A stretch of DNA of 7,172 bases from Acidobacteriota bacterium (GCA_019247865.1 JAFBAJ010000377.1:1-7172); one strand, 5' to 3'; shown: positions 1-6,243, numbered from the stretch's first letter. A program made the numbers and translations. Notes: a model not told the origin generated them from the letters alone.

Positions 1-1
1 G

Positions 2-409
2 GCCGAGTTCGCGCGCACGCGTCGAGCACGCGTGACGGTCGTCTTCGACGGCGCGCCCGAACAGCATTTCGCGGACGGCGCGAGCTATCGCGGCGTCCGC
101 GTCTGCTACGCCGAGCGCGGCTCGAACGCAGACGAGCGCATCAAGCAACTGGTCGAAGCCGAGCGCGAGCGGCGCACGCTCCTGGTCATTACTTCCGACC
201 GCGAGCTGGCCGCTTACGTGCGACGCTGCGGCGCGCAGGTCGTTCGCTCAGGCGATTTTCGTCGCCGCATGGAAGAGGTTTCAATAATGGCGGCAGATGC
301 CGCGCCCGAAAACTCCGCGCACATTGGGCGCGAAGAGCTGCCCGAATGGATGCGCTACTTCGGCGTCGGCCCTGAAGACGAGGAAGAAGATGGGGCCTCA
401 GAAACGTGA
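2..409 (+). CDS. YacP-like NYN-domain ribonuclease, 5'-truncated by window edge
   Basis: This is the C-terminal part of a NYN (PIN-like) domain protein of the YacP/Rae1 type, a family of metal-dependent ribonucleases (known of the family). The frame is open from base 2 to the TGA at 407-409. The fragment shows a strand ending in VVFDG, a NADERIKQLV helix and the strand LLVITSDREL followed by GAQVVRSGDF. The Asp residues of FDG, ADE and TSD match the acidic metal-binding positions of NYN domains. A GTG at 32 could be read as a start, but the family has an N-terminal IDGYN-type motif upstream of VVFDG, and the frame stays open through AEFARTRRAR, so the gene almost certainly begins outside the window. 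The acidic tail (PEDEEEDGASET) is variable in the family. The role as an RNase is inferred; the substrate is unknown. It converges on the FKBP gene across a repeat-filled gap. Confidence 0.85.
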   Translation, partial: AEFARTRRARVTVVFDGAPEQHFADGASYRGVRVCYAERGSNADERIKQLVEAERERRTLLVITSDRELAAYVRRCGAQVVRSGDFRRRMEEVSIMAADAAPENSAHIGREELPEWMRYFGVGPEDEEEDGASET

Positions 410-430
410 GTTTCGAGATCAGGCAGCGCC

Positions 431-597
431 GATGTTTAAGGCTCCGTAGGAGCCGGATGTTTATAGCTAACGGAGCAACACCTGCATCTAGCTCCGTAGG
501 AGCGACATGTATTTGACAGAACATGTCGCTCCTACGGAGCTTAAATCTTGTGTGAGCTTAGCTATAAACATCCGGCTCCTACGGAGCCTTAAACATC
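431..597. repeat. Perfect 40-bp inverted repeat enclosing a second hairpin
   Basis: Bases 431-470 are the exact reverse complement of 558-597, a 40-bp match without mismatch and separated by 87 bp. Each arm contains one GGCTCC/GGAGCC element plus flanking TTAAACAT and TTAGCTATAAACAT sequence. In single-stranded DNA or RNA this would form a long stem whose loop carries the independent 21-bp hairpin at 490-541. It is part of the larger palindromic array. Confidence 0.92.
490..541. repeat. Perfect 21-bp hairpin, 10-nt loop
   Basis: Bases 490-510 pair perfectly with 521-541 around the loop ATTTGACAGA. The stem contains the shared CTCCGTAGGAG core plus GACATGT, which is not in the other units. 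It lies inside the 431-597 inverted repeat and is transcribed if either convergent gene reads through, so it could serve as a bidirectional terminator. That role is inferred: no strong U-tract follows on either strand. Confidence 0.9.
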
Positions 598-702
598 AGG
601 CTCCTACGGAGCCTTAAACATTCGGCTCCTACGGAGCTGAAACATCCGGCTCCTACGGAGCCTTAAACATCTGGCTCCTAGGGAGCCTTAGTCTTCGCTG
701 CT

Positions 703-1137
703 TTACTGATTGATGCTGACCAGCTCGATGTCGAAGATCAGTTTCTGGCCGGCGAGCGGGTGATTGGCGTCGAGGGTGATGGAATCCTCCGTGACCTCTG
801 TGATGGCGACGGGAATTTCGTTGCCGTCGGGCAGTTGGAGGACGAGGCTCGTGCCGGGTTCCGGTTCCGTCTCCAGGTTGATGCTGTCGCGCGGGACGGC
901 GCGGCTCAGTGCTTCGTTGCGCTCGCCGTAAGCGTCCGCGGCCTCGATCTCGACCGTCTTTTTGTCGCCGATGCTCATCCCTTCCACGCCCTCGTCAAAG
1001 CCCGCGATGACCTGTCCCGAACCCAGCTCGAACTCCAGCGGCTCGCCCCCCGCGGACGAATCGAAGACCTGTCCGTCGCCCAGACGTCCCTCGTAATGCA
1101 CGCGTACCGTGTCGCCTTTTTTCGCTTGCTCTGGCAT
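703..1137 (-). CDS. SlyD-like FKBP-type peptidyl-prolyl cis-trans isomerase
   Basis: This is a cytoplasmic FKBP-fold prolyl isomerase and chaperone of the SlyD/FkpB group, 144 residues long, which would catalyse cis-trans isomerisation of X-Pro bonds. Residues 7-70 form the first part of the FKBP domain (VRVHYEGRLGDGQVFDSS, then GQVIAGFDEGVEGM). Residues about 71-120 are the insert-in-flap chaperone segment. Residues 122-140 carry the SlyD signature LDANHPLAGQKLIFDIELV that completes the fold. Active-site aromatics seen are Tyr15, Phe25 and Phe47, the last replacing the Trp of human FKBP12. The protein ends at SINQ and lacks the His/Cys-rich metal-binding tail of E. coli SlyD. There is no signal peptide. 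The ATG at 1135-1137 has AGGGGA six bases upstream, which supports the start. The gene is divergent from the VWFA-related gene. The family call is secure; the clients are unknown. Confidence 0.94.
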   Translation of the reverse strand: MPEQAKKGDTVRVHYEGRLGDGQVFDSSAGGEPLEFELGSGQVIAGFDEGVEGMSIGDKKTVEIEAADAYGERNEALSRAVPRDSINLETEPEPGTSLVLQLPDGNEIPVAITEVTEDSITLDANHPLAGQKLIFDIELVSINQ

Positions 1138-1143
1138 GATGCT

Positions 1144-1149
1144 TCCCCT
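1144..1149 (-). promoter_or_regulatory. Ribosome binding site of the FKBP gene
   Basis: On the minus strand AGGGGA lies six bases upstream of the ATG at 1137. This fixes the start of the isomerase and argues against the longer minus-strand frames that run across this point. Confidence 0.7.
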
Positions 1150-1240
1150 GTATGAAAGATTTTTTGTGGTGCGCGCAGCATCTCACATCGGACTATGAAA
1201 AGCCAGCGCGCCGCCAGATTTTCAGACATTCTTGAGCGCT

Positions 1241-1270
1241 GATGCGTCTCTCTTAAATGAGACACGCATC
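1241..1270. promoter_or_regulatory. Imperfect dyad in the leader of the VWFA-related gene
   Basis: GATGCGT (1241-1247) is the reverse complement of ACGCATC (1264-1270). Inside it CTC (1248-1250) pairs with GAG (1259-1261), leaving a 2-nt bulge and an 8-nt loop. It lies 28 bp upstream of the chosen start codon at 1299, in the divergent gap with the FKBP gene. It could be an operator or a leader hairpin. An alternative ATG at 1257 falls inside it, has no Shine-Dalgarno sequence and is not favoured. I saw no convincing -35/-10 pair in this gap. Confidence 0.4.
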
Positions 1271-1283
1271 ATGGAAGAGCTTC

Positions 1284-1288
1284 GGAGG
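1284..1288 (+). promoter_or_regulatory. Ribosome binding site deciding the VWFA-related start
   Basis: GGAGG lies ten bases before the ATG at 1299. The 14-codon longer reading from 1257 has no such site and would bury the signal peptide behind a polar extension. Confidence 0.75.
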
Positions 1289-1298
1289 CTTTATTAAA

Positions 1299-3578
1299 AT
1301 GAAGAGACAATCCTCGCTGGCCGTCCTGCTGATGTTGGCGCTCATCGCGCCCGTCTGCGGGCAGACTCCGGCCCCGACTCCGGCCACGACTTCTGCGCCG
1401 CAGGAGACGCAGGAAGACCCGCAGCTCGGCGACGAAGATGTCGTGCGGATCACGACCAACCTCATACAGGTGGACGCCGTCGTCACGGATCGCAGCGGCA
1501 GGCCCGTGACGGACCTCCGCCCGGAAGAGTTCGAGATTCTGGAGAACGGACAGGCGAAGGCCATCACCAACTTCTCTTACGTGACGCTGGGCGGCGCGGG
1601 TGGTGAAGAGAGCGCGCCGCGCCCCGCGACCGCTGCGGCCGATAAGAACGCGCCGCCGGTGCCGCCCGCGCGCCTGCGCCCGGAACAGGTGCGCCGCACC
1701 ATCGCGCTCGTCGTGGACGACCTCGGGCTCTCGGCCGAGAGCATGCCGTTCGTCCGGCGCGCGCTCAAAAAGTTTGTCGACGAGCAGATGCAGCCGGGCG
1801 ATCTGGTCGCCATCGTCCGCACCGGCGGCGGCGCAGGAGCTTTGCAGCAGTTCACCTCGGACAAGCGTCTCCTCACAGTCGCCATCGAGAACCTACGCTG
1901 GAATCAGCTGGGGCGCGGCGGCCTCAGCGCCTTCGCACCCTTGCAGGGCAAGAACATGGCCGACGAGCTGGCCGGGGAAGTTCCCGGCGGCAGCGGCGGC
2001 GGCACGGGCGCATCTGATGACCTCGACGAGTTTCGCGGCGAGTTCTTCACCGTCGGCACGCTCGGCGCGCTGAGCTACATCGTGCAGGGCTTGAGAGAGT
2101 TGCCGGGACGCAAATCCGTGATGCTCTTCTCCGACGGAATCATTCTCAACAACACAGAGAACCAGAGCACGAGCTTCGCCAACAGCAGCGGGGTTCAAAG
2201 CCTGGAGACGCGCAACAATCGCATCATGGATTCGCTGAGCAAGCTGATCGAGTTTGCCAATCGCGCCTCGGTCGTCATCTACACGATGGACGTGCGCGGT
2301 TTGCAGGGGCTCGGCCTGACGGCTGCGGACAACGCGCAGGGGCTGGGCAGACCGACCACGCGCGGCGGCCTCGTCGTCAATCCGCTTCAGGAGAGCCTGC
2401 TCGCGCGGCGCACGCAGTTCTACGAATCGCAGCAGGGCTTGAACTACCTGGCGCAGCAGACCGGCGGCATCGCCATTCGCAACAACAACGATGTCAGCAA
2501 CGGCATCAAAAAGATGCTCGACGACCAGCACGGCTTTTATCTGATCGGCTATCATCCGGACGAAGAGACGTTCGATCCCAAGCGCACGCGCTTCAACAAG
2601 CTGGAGATCAAGGTCAAGCGGCCGGGGCTCAGCGTCCGTTACCGCAGCGGATTTTTCGGCGTCACGGACGAATCGCTGCGCACGCCTGCGCCTAAGACGC
2701 GCGCCGAGCAGTTGTCGCACGCCATCATCGCGCCCTTCGCTTCGGGCGATCTGGATGTGCAGCTGACCTCGCTCTTTGCGAACGACGCGCAGTCTGGCTC
2801 TTTCATGCGCTCGCTGCTGCATGTGGATGCCAGCAAGCTGACCTTTACAGAAGAGCCGGACGGGTGGCGCAAGCTGGTCTTCGACATCATGGCCGTCACC
2901 TTCGGCGAGAACGGCGACATCGTCGATCAGGTCAGCCGCACGGAGAACGTGCGCCTGCGCGGCGAAACCTACCAGCTCATCCTGCGCAACGGCTTCAACT
3001 ACATCATCACCGTGCCGATCAGGAAGTCCGGCGCTTATCAACTGCGGACGGCCCTGCGCGACAGTGCGACCGAACGCATCGGCTCGGCCAGCCAGTTCAT
3101 CACCGTGCCGGACATCAATAAGAACCGGCTCACGCTCTCGGGCCTGGTCGTCACCGGCTTCGACCCGGACAAGCAGAAGGGCGGCGCGTCCGGCGCGGCG
3201 CTACAGAATAGCGCTGCGAAAGTTTTGACAGACCCGCAGTCCGGCCCCGGCGTGCGCAAGCTGCGACGCGGCATGGTTCTGCAATTCGACTACATCATTT
3301 ACAACGCGCGTCTGAACAAGCTCTCGCCGCCGCAGCCGCAGCTCAACACACAGATTCGCCTCTTCCGCGAAGGTCGGCAGATCTTCGAGGGCAACGTGCT
3401 GCCCTTCAACCTCGGCGGACAGCTCGACCTCAAGCGCCTCAGTGCTGGCGGACGCCTTCAGCTCGGCTCCGACATGGCTCCCGGCGAGTACGTTCTGCAG
3501 GTCATCGTCACGGACCAGCTCGTCAAAGGAAAGTCGGGCACGGCGACGCAGTGGATAGATTTTCAGATCACTCAATAA
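1299..3578 (+). CDS. Secreted VWFA-related protein of the acidobacterial family
   Basis: This is a 759-residue exported protein of the VWFA-related acidobacterial family (the TIGR03436 type), whose function is not established. Residues 1-21 form a signal peptide (MKRQ, a hydrophobic stretch, then PVCG/QTPAP); Cys20 is not in a good lipobox. Residues 49-95 hold the family module RITTNLIQVDAVVTDRSGRP with PEEFEILENG, a Ca-binding-like or Ig-like strand region. A Pro/Ala-rich linker follows (about 96-129). The VWA-like domain spans about 132-450. Its opening strand reads TIALVVDDLGLS, so the usual MIDAS motif DxSxS is replaced by DDLGLS. LMLFSDG-like MLFSDGI (275-281) and IYTMDVRGL (327-335) are the later VWA strands. 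A glycine-rich loop (230-237) interrupts the domain. Residues 451-759 are probably beta-rich and unassigned. It probably acts outside the cytoplasmic membrane in adhesion or protein-protein contact (inferred). Confidence 0.9.
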   Translation: MKRQSSLAVLLMLALIAPVCGQTPAPTPATTSAPQETQEDPQLGDEDVVRITTNLIQVDAVVTDRSGRPVTDLRPEEFEILENGQAKAITNFSYVTLGGAGGEESAPRPATAAADKNAPPVPPARLRPEQVRRTIALVVDDLGLSAESMPFVRRALKKFVDEQMQPGDLVAIVRTGGGAGALQQFTSDKRLLTVAIENLRWNQLGRGGLSAFAPLQGKNMADELAGEVPGGSGGGTGASDDLDEFRGEFFTVGTLGALSYIVQGLRELPGRKSVMLFSDGIILNNTENQSTSFANSSGVQSLETRNNRIMDSLSKLIEFANRASVVIYTMDVRGLQGLGLTAADNAQGLGRPTTRGGLVVNPLQESLLARRTQFYESQQGLNYLAQQTGGIAIRNNNDVSNGIKKMLDDQHGFYLIGYHPDEETFDPKRTRFNKLEIKVKRPGLSVRYRSGFFGVTDESLRTPAPKTRAEQLSHAIIAPFASGDLDVQLTSLFANDAQSGSFMRSLLHVDASKLTFTEEPDGWRKLVFDIMAVTFGENGDIVDQVSRTENVRLRGETYQLILRNGFNYIITVPIRKSGAYQLRTALRDSATERIGSASQFITVPDINKNRLTLSGLVVTGFDPDKQKGGASGAALQNSAAKVLTDPQSGPGVRKLRRGMVLQFDYIIYNARLNKLSPPQPQLNTQIRLFREGRQIFEGNVLPFNLGGQLDLKRLSAGGRLQLGSDMAPGEYVLQVIVTDQLVKGKSGTATQWIDFQITQ

Positions 3579-3579
3579 A

Positions 3580-3661
3580 GGGGATAGGGGATAGGGTGTA
3601 GGGTGTAGAAAAAACAAGCTGCTTTTACCTGCACCCTATAACCCTATCCCCTACACCCTAT
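3580..3661. repeat. Inverted heptamer array between the VWFA-related gene and selB
   Basis: The left half is four head-to-tail heptamers, GGGGATA twice and GGGTGTA twice (3580-3607). After a 20-odd-base A/T-richer centre the right half (about 3630-3661) carries the same unit types on the opposite strand, read there as GGGTGTA, GGGGATA, GGGTTATA and GGGTGCA. The pairing is imperfect, with one 8-nt unit. Four G-runs of three or more, separated by 3-4 bases, give G-quadruplex potential on the + strand at the left and on the - strand at the right. The array starts two bases after the VWFA-related stop and ends five bases before the selB ATG, so it makes up nearly the whole gap. Confidence 0.88.
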
Positions 3662-3666
3662 CTTTT

Positions 3667-5583
3667 ATGATTTCAGTCATCGTCGGCACAGCCGGGCATA
3701 TAGATCACGGGAAGACCGCTGTGGTGCGTGCGTTGACGGGCGTGGACGCGGATCGTCTGCCGGAAGAGAAGCGGCGCGGCATCACGATTGACCTCGGCTT
3801 CGCGGAGCTTGAGCTGGGAGAGGTGCGGCTCGGCTTTGTGGACGTGCCCGGCCACGAGCGTTTCGTCAAGAACATGCTGGCCGGGGCGCACGGGATAGAC
3901 CTCGTCGCGCTCGTCATCGCGGCGGACGAGGGCGTGATGCCGCAGACGCGCGAGCACTTCGACATCTGCCGCCTGCTCGAAATCAGCCACGGCCTCATCA
4001 TCATCACCAAGACGGACACGGTGGACGCAGAGCTCTTGCAGCTCGTGCGGGCCGAAGCGGAAGAGCTGGTCGCGGGCTCTTTTCTCGCGGGCGCGCCCAT
4101 CGTCGCGACGAGCGCGCGCACGGGCGAAGGGTTGCAGGAACTGAAAGAGACTCTGCGCGAGCTGGCCCTCTGCGTGCCCGCCCGCGCTTCCGAAGCGGTC
4201 GCGCGCCTGCCGGTTGATCGCGCCTTCACGATGCGCGGCTTCGGCGCGGTCGTGACGGGGACGCTCGTCGCCGGAAGCATCAACGAGGGTGACGAGATGG
4301 AGCTGCTGCCCACTGGAGAGCGCGTGCGTGTGCGCGGGCTACAGGTGCACGGGCAAGCGGTCAGGGCGGCTTTCGCCGGACAGCGCACGGCGGTCAACCT
4401 CGGCGGCATTGAAGCCTCATCCATCGAGCGCGGGATGACGCTCGCGCCGGTCGCGCGCCTGCGTCCGACGCAGATCATGGACGCGCGCCTCGACGTGCTC
4501 GCAAGCGCGCCGCGTCCCGTCCGCTCGCGCTCGCGTGTGCGTGTGCACCTGGGCGCGGCCGAAGTGCTGGCGCGTGTGCGCGTGCTCGAAGAGGGCGGAG
4601 AGATCGAGCCGGGCGGGCGCGGTTACGTGCAGCTCCGTCTGGAATCGGCTGTGGCCGCCGTGCCGGGCGAGCGTTTTATCCTGCGCTCATATTCGCCTGC
4701 GCGCACCATCGCGGGCGGGCGCGTGCTCGACGCTTTCGCCGCCAAGCATCGCGGGCGTGAAGCCTTTGCAGCGCGCGCGCGGCTCAGGGCTTTGACCGAA
4801 TCAGACCGCGCGGCGCAGCTCGCGCTCTTCGTCGAAACGTCTGGCAGCGTCGGCCAACGGCGCGCAGACCTCGCCGCGCGGACGGGCTGGCGCGATGAAG
4901 TCCTGAACGAAGCCCTGAGCGAAGCCGCCGGGCGCAAGCTGATAGTTGAAGCCGAAGGAATCTTCGTCGCGCGCGCGGCCTTCGATGCTCTGGCCGAGAG
5001 CGCGCTGGCGTCGGTCGCCTCCTTTCACCTGCGCGAGCCGCTCGCGCGCGGCCTCCTGCGCGAGACGCTGCGCGAAAAGGATTTCCCGCGCGCCGCGCCC
5101 GAAACTTTCCGCGCCGTCCTCGCCGCGCTGGCCGACGCCGGGCAGATCGTCGCCGACAAAGAGATCGTCCGCGCCGCCGGACACAGTCTTGAGCTTTCGC
5201 CAGCCGACGCCGCGCTCAAAGAGAGTTTGGAGAGAGTCTACAGAGATGCCGCGCTCGAAGCCCCGACCTTTGAAGAGGCGCTGGAGCGCGCAGGCGTCGC
5301 GCGCACTTCGCGCGAGCATGGCCGCAAGCTGCTTCAGCTCCTGCTCGACGCAGGAGCGCTGACACGCGTCGCGCCCGAGCTCTTCTTTCACCGCGACGCG
5401 CTCGCGCAACTCCTCGCACAGCTCCGAGAGTACGCCGCCGCGCACGAGCCAGAACGCCTGATCGACGTGCCGGCCTTCAAAGACCTCGCCGGCATCTCGC
5501 GCAAATACGCTATCCCGCTCCTCGAATACCTCGACCGCGAGCGCATCACGCGACGCGCGGGAGATAAAAGATTGATTCTTTAA
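3667..5583 (+). CDS. selB: Selenocysteine-specific translation elongation factor SelB
   Basis: This GTPase delivers Sec-tRNA(Sec) to the ribosome at UGA codons followed by a SECIS hairpin. At 638 residues it is slightly longer than E. coli SelB (614). The G domain is complete: G1 GHIDHGKT (10-17), G2 RGITIDLGF (37-45), G3 DVPGHERF (59-66), G4 TKTD (114-117) and G5 TSA (148-150). Beta-barrel domains II and III follow to about residue 360 ([20 protein letters not shown] is the start of domain II). The remainder is the winged-helix region, ending in [21 protein letters not shown], which is the typical SECIS-binding last wing of SelB. The start is fixed by homology ([17 protein letters not shown]), but there is no Shine-Dalgarno sequence: the bases before ATG are the end of the heptamer array and CTTTT. 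No selA, selC or selD lies in the window. The identification is very secure. Confidence 0.97.
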   Translation: MISVIVGTAGHIDHGKTAVVRALTGVDADRLPEEKRRGITIDLGFAELELGEVRLGFVDVPGHERFVKNMLAGAHGIDLVALVIAADEGVMPQTREHFDICRLLEISHGLIIITKTDTVDAELLQLVRAEAEELVAGSFLAGAPIVATSARTGEGLQELKETLRELALCVPARASEAVARLPVDRAFTMRGFGAVVTGTLVAGSINEGDEMELLPTGERVRVRGLQVHGQAVRAAFAGQRTAVNLGGIEASSIERGMTLAPVARLRPTQIMDARLDVLASAPRPVRSRSRVRVHLGAAEVLARVRVLEEGGEIEPGGRGYVQLRLESAVAAVPGERFILRSYSPARTIAGGRVLDAFAAKHRGREAFAARARLRALTESDRAAQLALFVETSGSVGQRRADLAARTGWRDEVLNEALSEAAGRKLIVEAEGIFVARAAFDALAESALASVASFHLREPLARGLLRETLREKDFPRAAPETFRAVLAALADAGQIVADKEIVRAAGHSLELSPADAALKESLERVYRDAALEAPTFEEALERAGVARTSREHGRKLLQLLLDAGALTRVAPELFFHRDALAQLLAQLREYAAAHEPERLIDVPAFKDLAGISRKYAIPLLEYLDRERITRRAGDKRLIL

Positions 5584-5654
5584 GTCCCAGGTCCCAGGTC
5601 CCAGGTCTCAGGTCATGCACCTGTCTTTGACCTGGGACCTGGGACCTGGGACTT
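5582..5654. repeat. Inverted CCCAGGT heptamer array after selB, possible terminator
   Basis: The left arm is three perfect GTCCCAG heptamers and one GTCTCAG (5584-5611). The right arm is three CTGGGAC heptamers and one TTGAGAC (5632-5659). Bases 5582-5607 and 5629-5654 form a perfect 26-bp inverted repeat with a 21-nt spacer, and the first two paired bases belong to the selB TAA stop codon. The transcript would fold into a very stable hairpin at the 3' end of selB. An intrinsic terminator or 3' stabiliser role is inferred, since only a weak T-rich stretch (TATATTTATAG) follows. Confidence 0.92.
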
Positions 5655-5659
5655 GAGAC

Positions 5660-5845
5660 TATATTTATAGGGCTTGCGCTGTCGTGTGCGTCGGCGGTAA
5701 CATGCGTGTGCATAAGCACTGAAAAGCGGCCTTGCGATTTATCAGTGGTCGTCCCGACGATTCTCTTCTGGACTTAAACAATTAGCGTTGCTGGCTTTTA
5801 TCGGCCTCAAGGTATTTCACTTTCAACGGACGCTGGAGGTTCATC
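5660..5845. other. Gene-free stretch before the two-helix protein
   Basis: This stretch has no coding frame with a credible start and no tRNA-like structure. It holds two small palindromes: ATGC-gtgt-GCAT (5702-5713) and TCGTC-CC-GACGA (5749-5760), the second followed by a pyrimidine run TTCTCTTCT. It probably contains the promoter of the gene at 5846, but I could not find a -35/-10 pair with good spacing. The 5749-5760 palindrome could be an operator. Confidence 0.4.
5835..5839 (+). promoter_or_regulatory. Ribosome binding site of the two-helix protein
   Basis: GGAGG lies six bases before the ATG at 5846 and selects this frame over the longer overlapping frame from 5788. Confidence 0.75.
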
Positions 5846-6064
5846 ATGAAGAGCATAAAAGACATCCTGTTTGTAGTCCTCGGCCTGGCGGCTGCCGCGG
5901 TGGCGATTCACCAGATCTGGACGTTCCTCAGCCTGCCCGGCACCGATACCGGCAAAGGGCACCTGTGGACGGCGATTGCTGCCGCCGTCGTGGCCTGCAT
6001 TTTCGGGGTTCTCTTCCTTATGGGGCGGGTCAACAAAGAGGAAGAGATTCACATTACGCAGTAG
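5846..6064 (+). CDS. Small two-helix inner-membrane protein, function unknown
   Basis: This 72-residue protein is not recognised as a named family. Residues 7-29 (ILFVVLGLAAAAVAIHQIW and following) and 40-60 (LWTAIAAAVVACIFGVLFLMG) are two hydrophobic helices joined by a short PGTDTGKGH loop. The charged tail RVNKEEEIHITQ is probably cytoplasmic, judged from the positive MKSIKD N-terminus and two crossings. There is no signal peptide cleavage site. The start has a strong Shine-Dalgarno sequence. An overlapping frame starting at 5788 is Arg- and Pro-rich and is not favoured. The gene stands alone, with a 191-bp gap before the next start, so it may or may not be co-transcribed with the following genes. 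Confidence 0.8.
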   Translation: MKSIKDILFVVLGLAAAAVAIHQIWTFLSLPGTDTGKGHLWTAIAAAVVACIFGVLFLMGRVNKEEEIHITQ

Positions 6065-6157
6065 GCGCGCTTTCTCCGGTTGGCTCGCTTGACTGATGTG
6101 CTGGCTTTCGCCTTTTGTTGTGCGGGCGCGCCGCGGGTGGTAGTTTGTGCTGCCGCA

Positions 6158-6170
6158 TAGGAAAATCCTA
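6158..6170. promoter_or_regulatory. Small dyad TAGGA-aaa-TCCTA
   Basis: A perfect 5-bp inverted repeat with a 3-nt spacer lies eight bases upstream of the larger hairpin at 6178-6218. It could be a small leader hairpin or a protein-binding site; the sequence alone does not decide. Confidence 0.3.
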
Positions 6171-6177
6171 AGCTTGA

Positions 6178-6218
6178 CGCCGTTTGCGTCCGGGGGCTGG
6201 TGGCCCGCGCAAACGGCG
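6178..6218 (+). promoter_or_regulatory. Strong GC-rich hairpin upstream of the three-helix protein
   Basis: CGCCGTTTGCG (6178-6188) pairs perfectly with CGCAAACGGCG (6208-6218). Inside it GGGC (6194-6197) can pair with GCCC (6203-6206) around the loop TGGTG. The hairpin is followed by ATTTAATGTTTG, a moderate T-rich tail, and lies 37 bases before the TTG start at 6256. It could be an intrinsic terminator for the two-helix gene or a 5' leader structure controlling the downstream pair. No known riboswitch class was recognised. A frame reading from TTG 6184 would begin inside this stem, which argues for the later start. Confidence 0.55.
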
Positions 6219-6243
6219 ATTTAATGTTTGTGAGAAGTTTGAA

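Larger units (their letters stand above)
431..687. repeat. REP/BIME-like array of eight palindromic GGCTCCTACGGAGCC elements
   Basis: Eight copies of a 15-nt hairpin element (GGCTCC, 3-nt loop TAC, GGAGCC) fill the gap between two convergent genes. Two copies lie in inverted orientation at 440-454 and 490-504. Six lie in forward orientation at 527-541, 574-588, 599-613, 624-638, 648-662 and 673-687. The last five are tandem with spacings of 25, 25, 24 and 25 bp. Each is preceded by a nearly constant TTAAACAT and a variable dinucleotide (CC, CA, TC, CC, CT). The array is markedly less GC-rich than the coding DNA around it. REP elements typically sit in such 3'-to-3' gaps and can act as transcription stops or mRNA stabilisers (known). 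Function here is inferred. No RAYT transposase gene is present in the window. Confidence 0.9.

Noticed and set aside
407..438. TGA at the end of the NYN gene considered as a selenocysteine codon
   Set aside because: Reading through adds only nine residues before TAA at 436-438 and these look random. The family normally ends near this point.
527..687. CTCCTACGGAG resembles the conserved 16S rRNA 338-region hairpin
   Set aside because: The match is limited to about eleven bases and the flanks are unlike rRNA. The units are tandem hairpins, so the likeness is coincidental.
574..687. 25-bp periodic repeats considered as a CRISPR array
   Set aside because: The whole unit repeats and no unique spacers of 30 bases or so separate the copies. 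The variable part is only two bases and no cas gene is nearby.
1151..1200. TATGAA boxes in the divergent gap considered as -10 elements
   Set aside because: No -35 hexamer lies at 16-18 bases on either strand, so a promoter call would not be supported.
1893..3041. Long minus-strand open frame of 382 codons
   Set aside because: It is the antisense shadow of the VWFA-related gene. The sense protein has a signal peptide, recognised family motifs and a Shine-Dalgarno sequence, while the antisense product has no recognisable fold. Long antisense frames are expected in GC-rich DNA.
4801..5445. Minus-strand frame of 214 codons opposite selB
   Set aside because: It lies wholly within the conserved SelB C-terminal coding region and its product is compositionally biased (Arg, Ala, Glu) without motifs.
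5660..5845. Search for a tRNA(Sec) gene (selC) next to selB
   Set aside because: No acceptor stem, T-arm GTTCRA-like sequence or long variable arm is visible in the gap.
5788..6096. 102-codon frame overlapping the two-helix protein
   Set aside because: It has a non-ATG start and no ribosome site, and its product is Arg/Gly/Pro-rich. The overlapping frame at 5846 has a strong GGAGG and two clean membrane helices.
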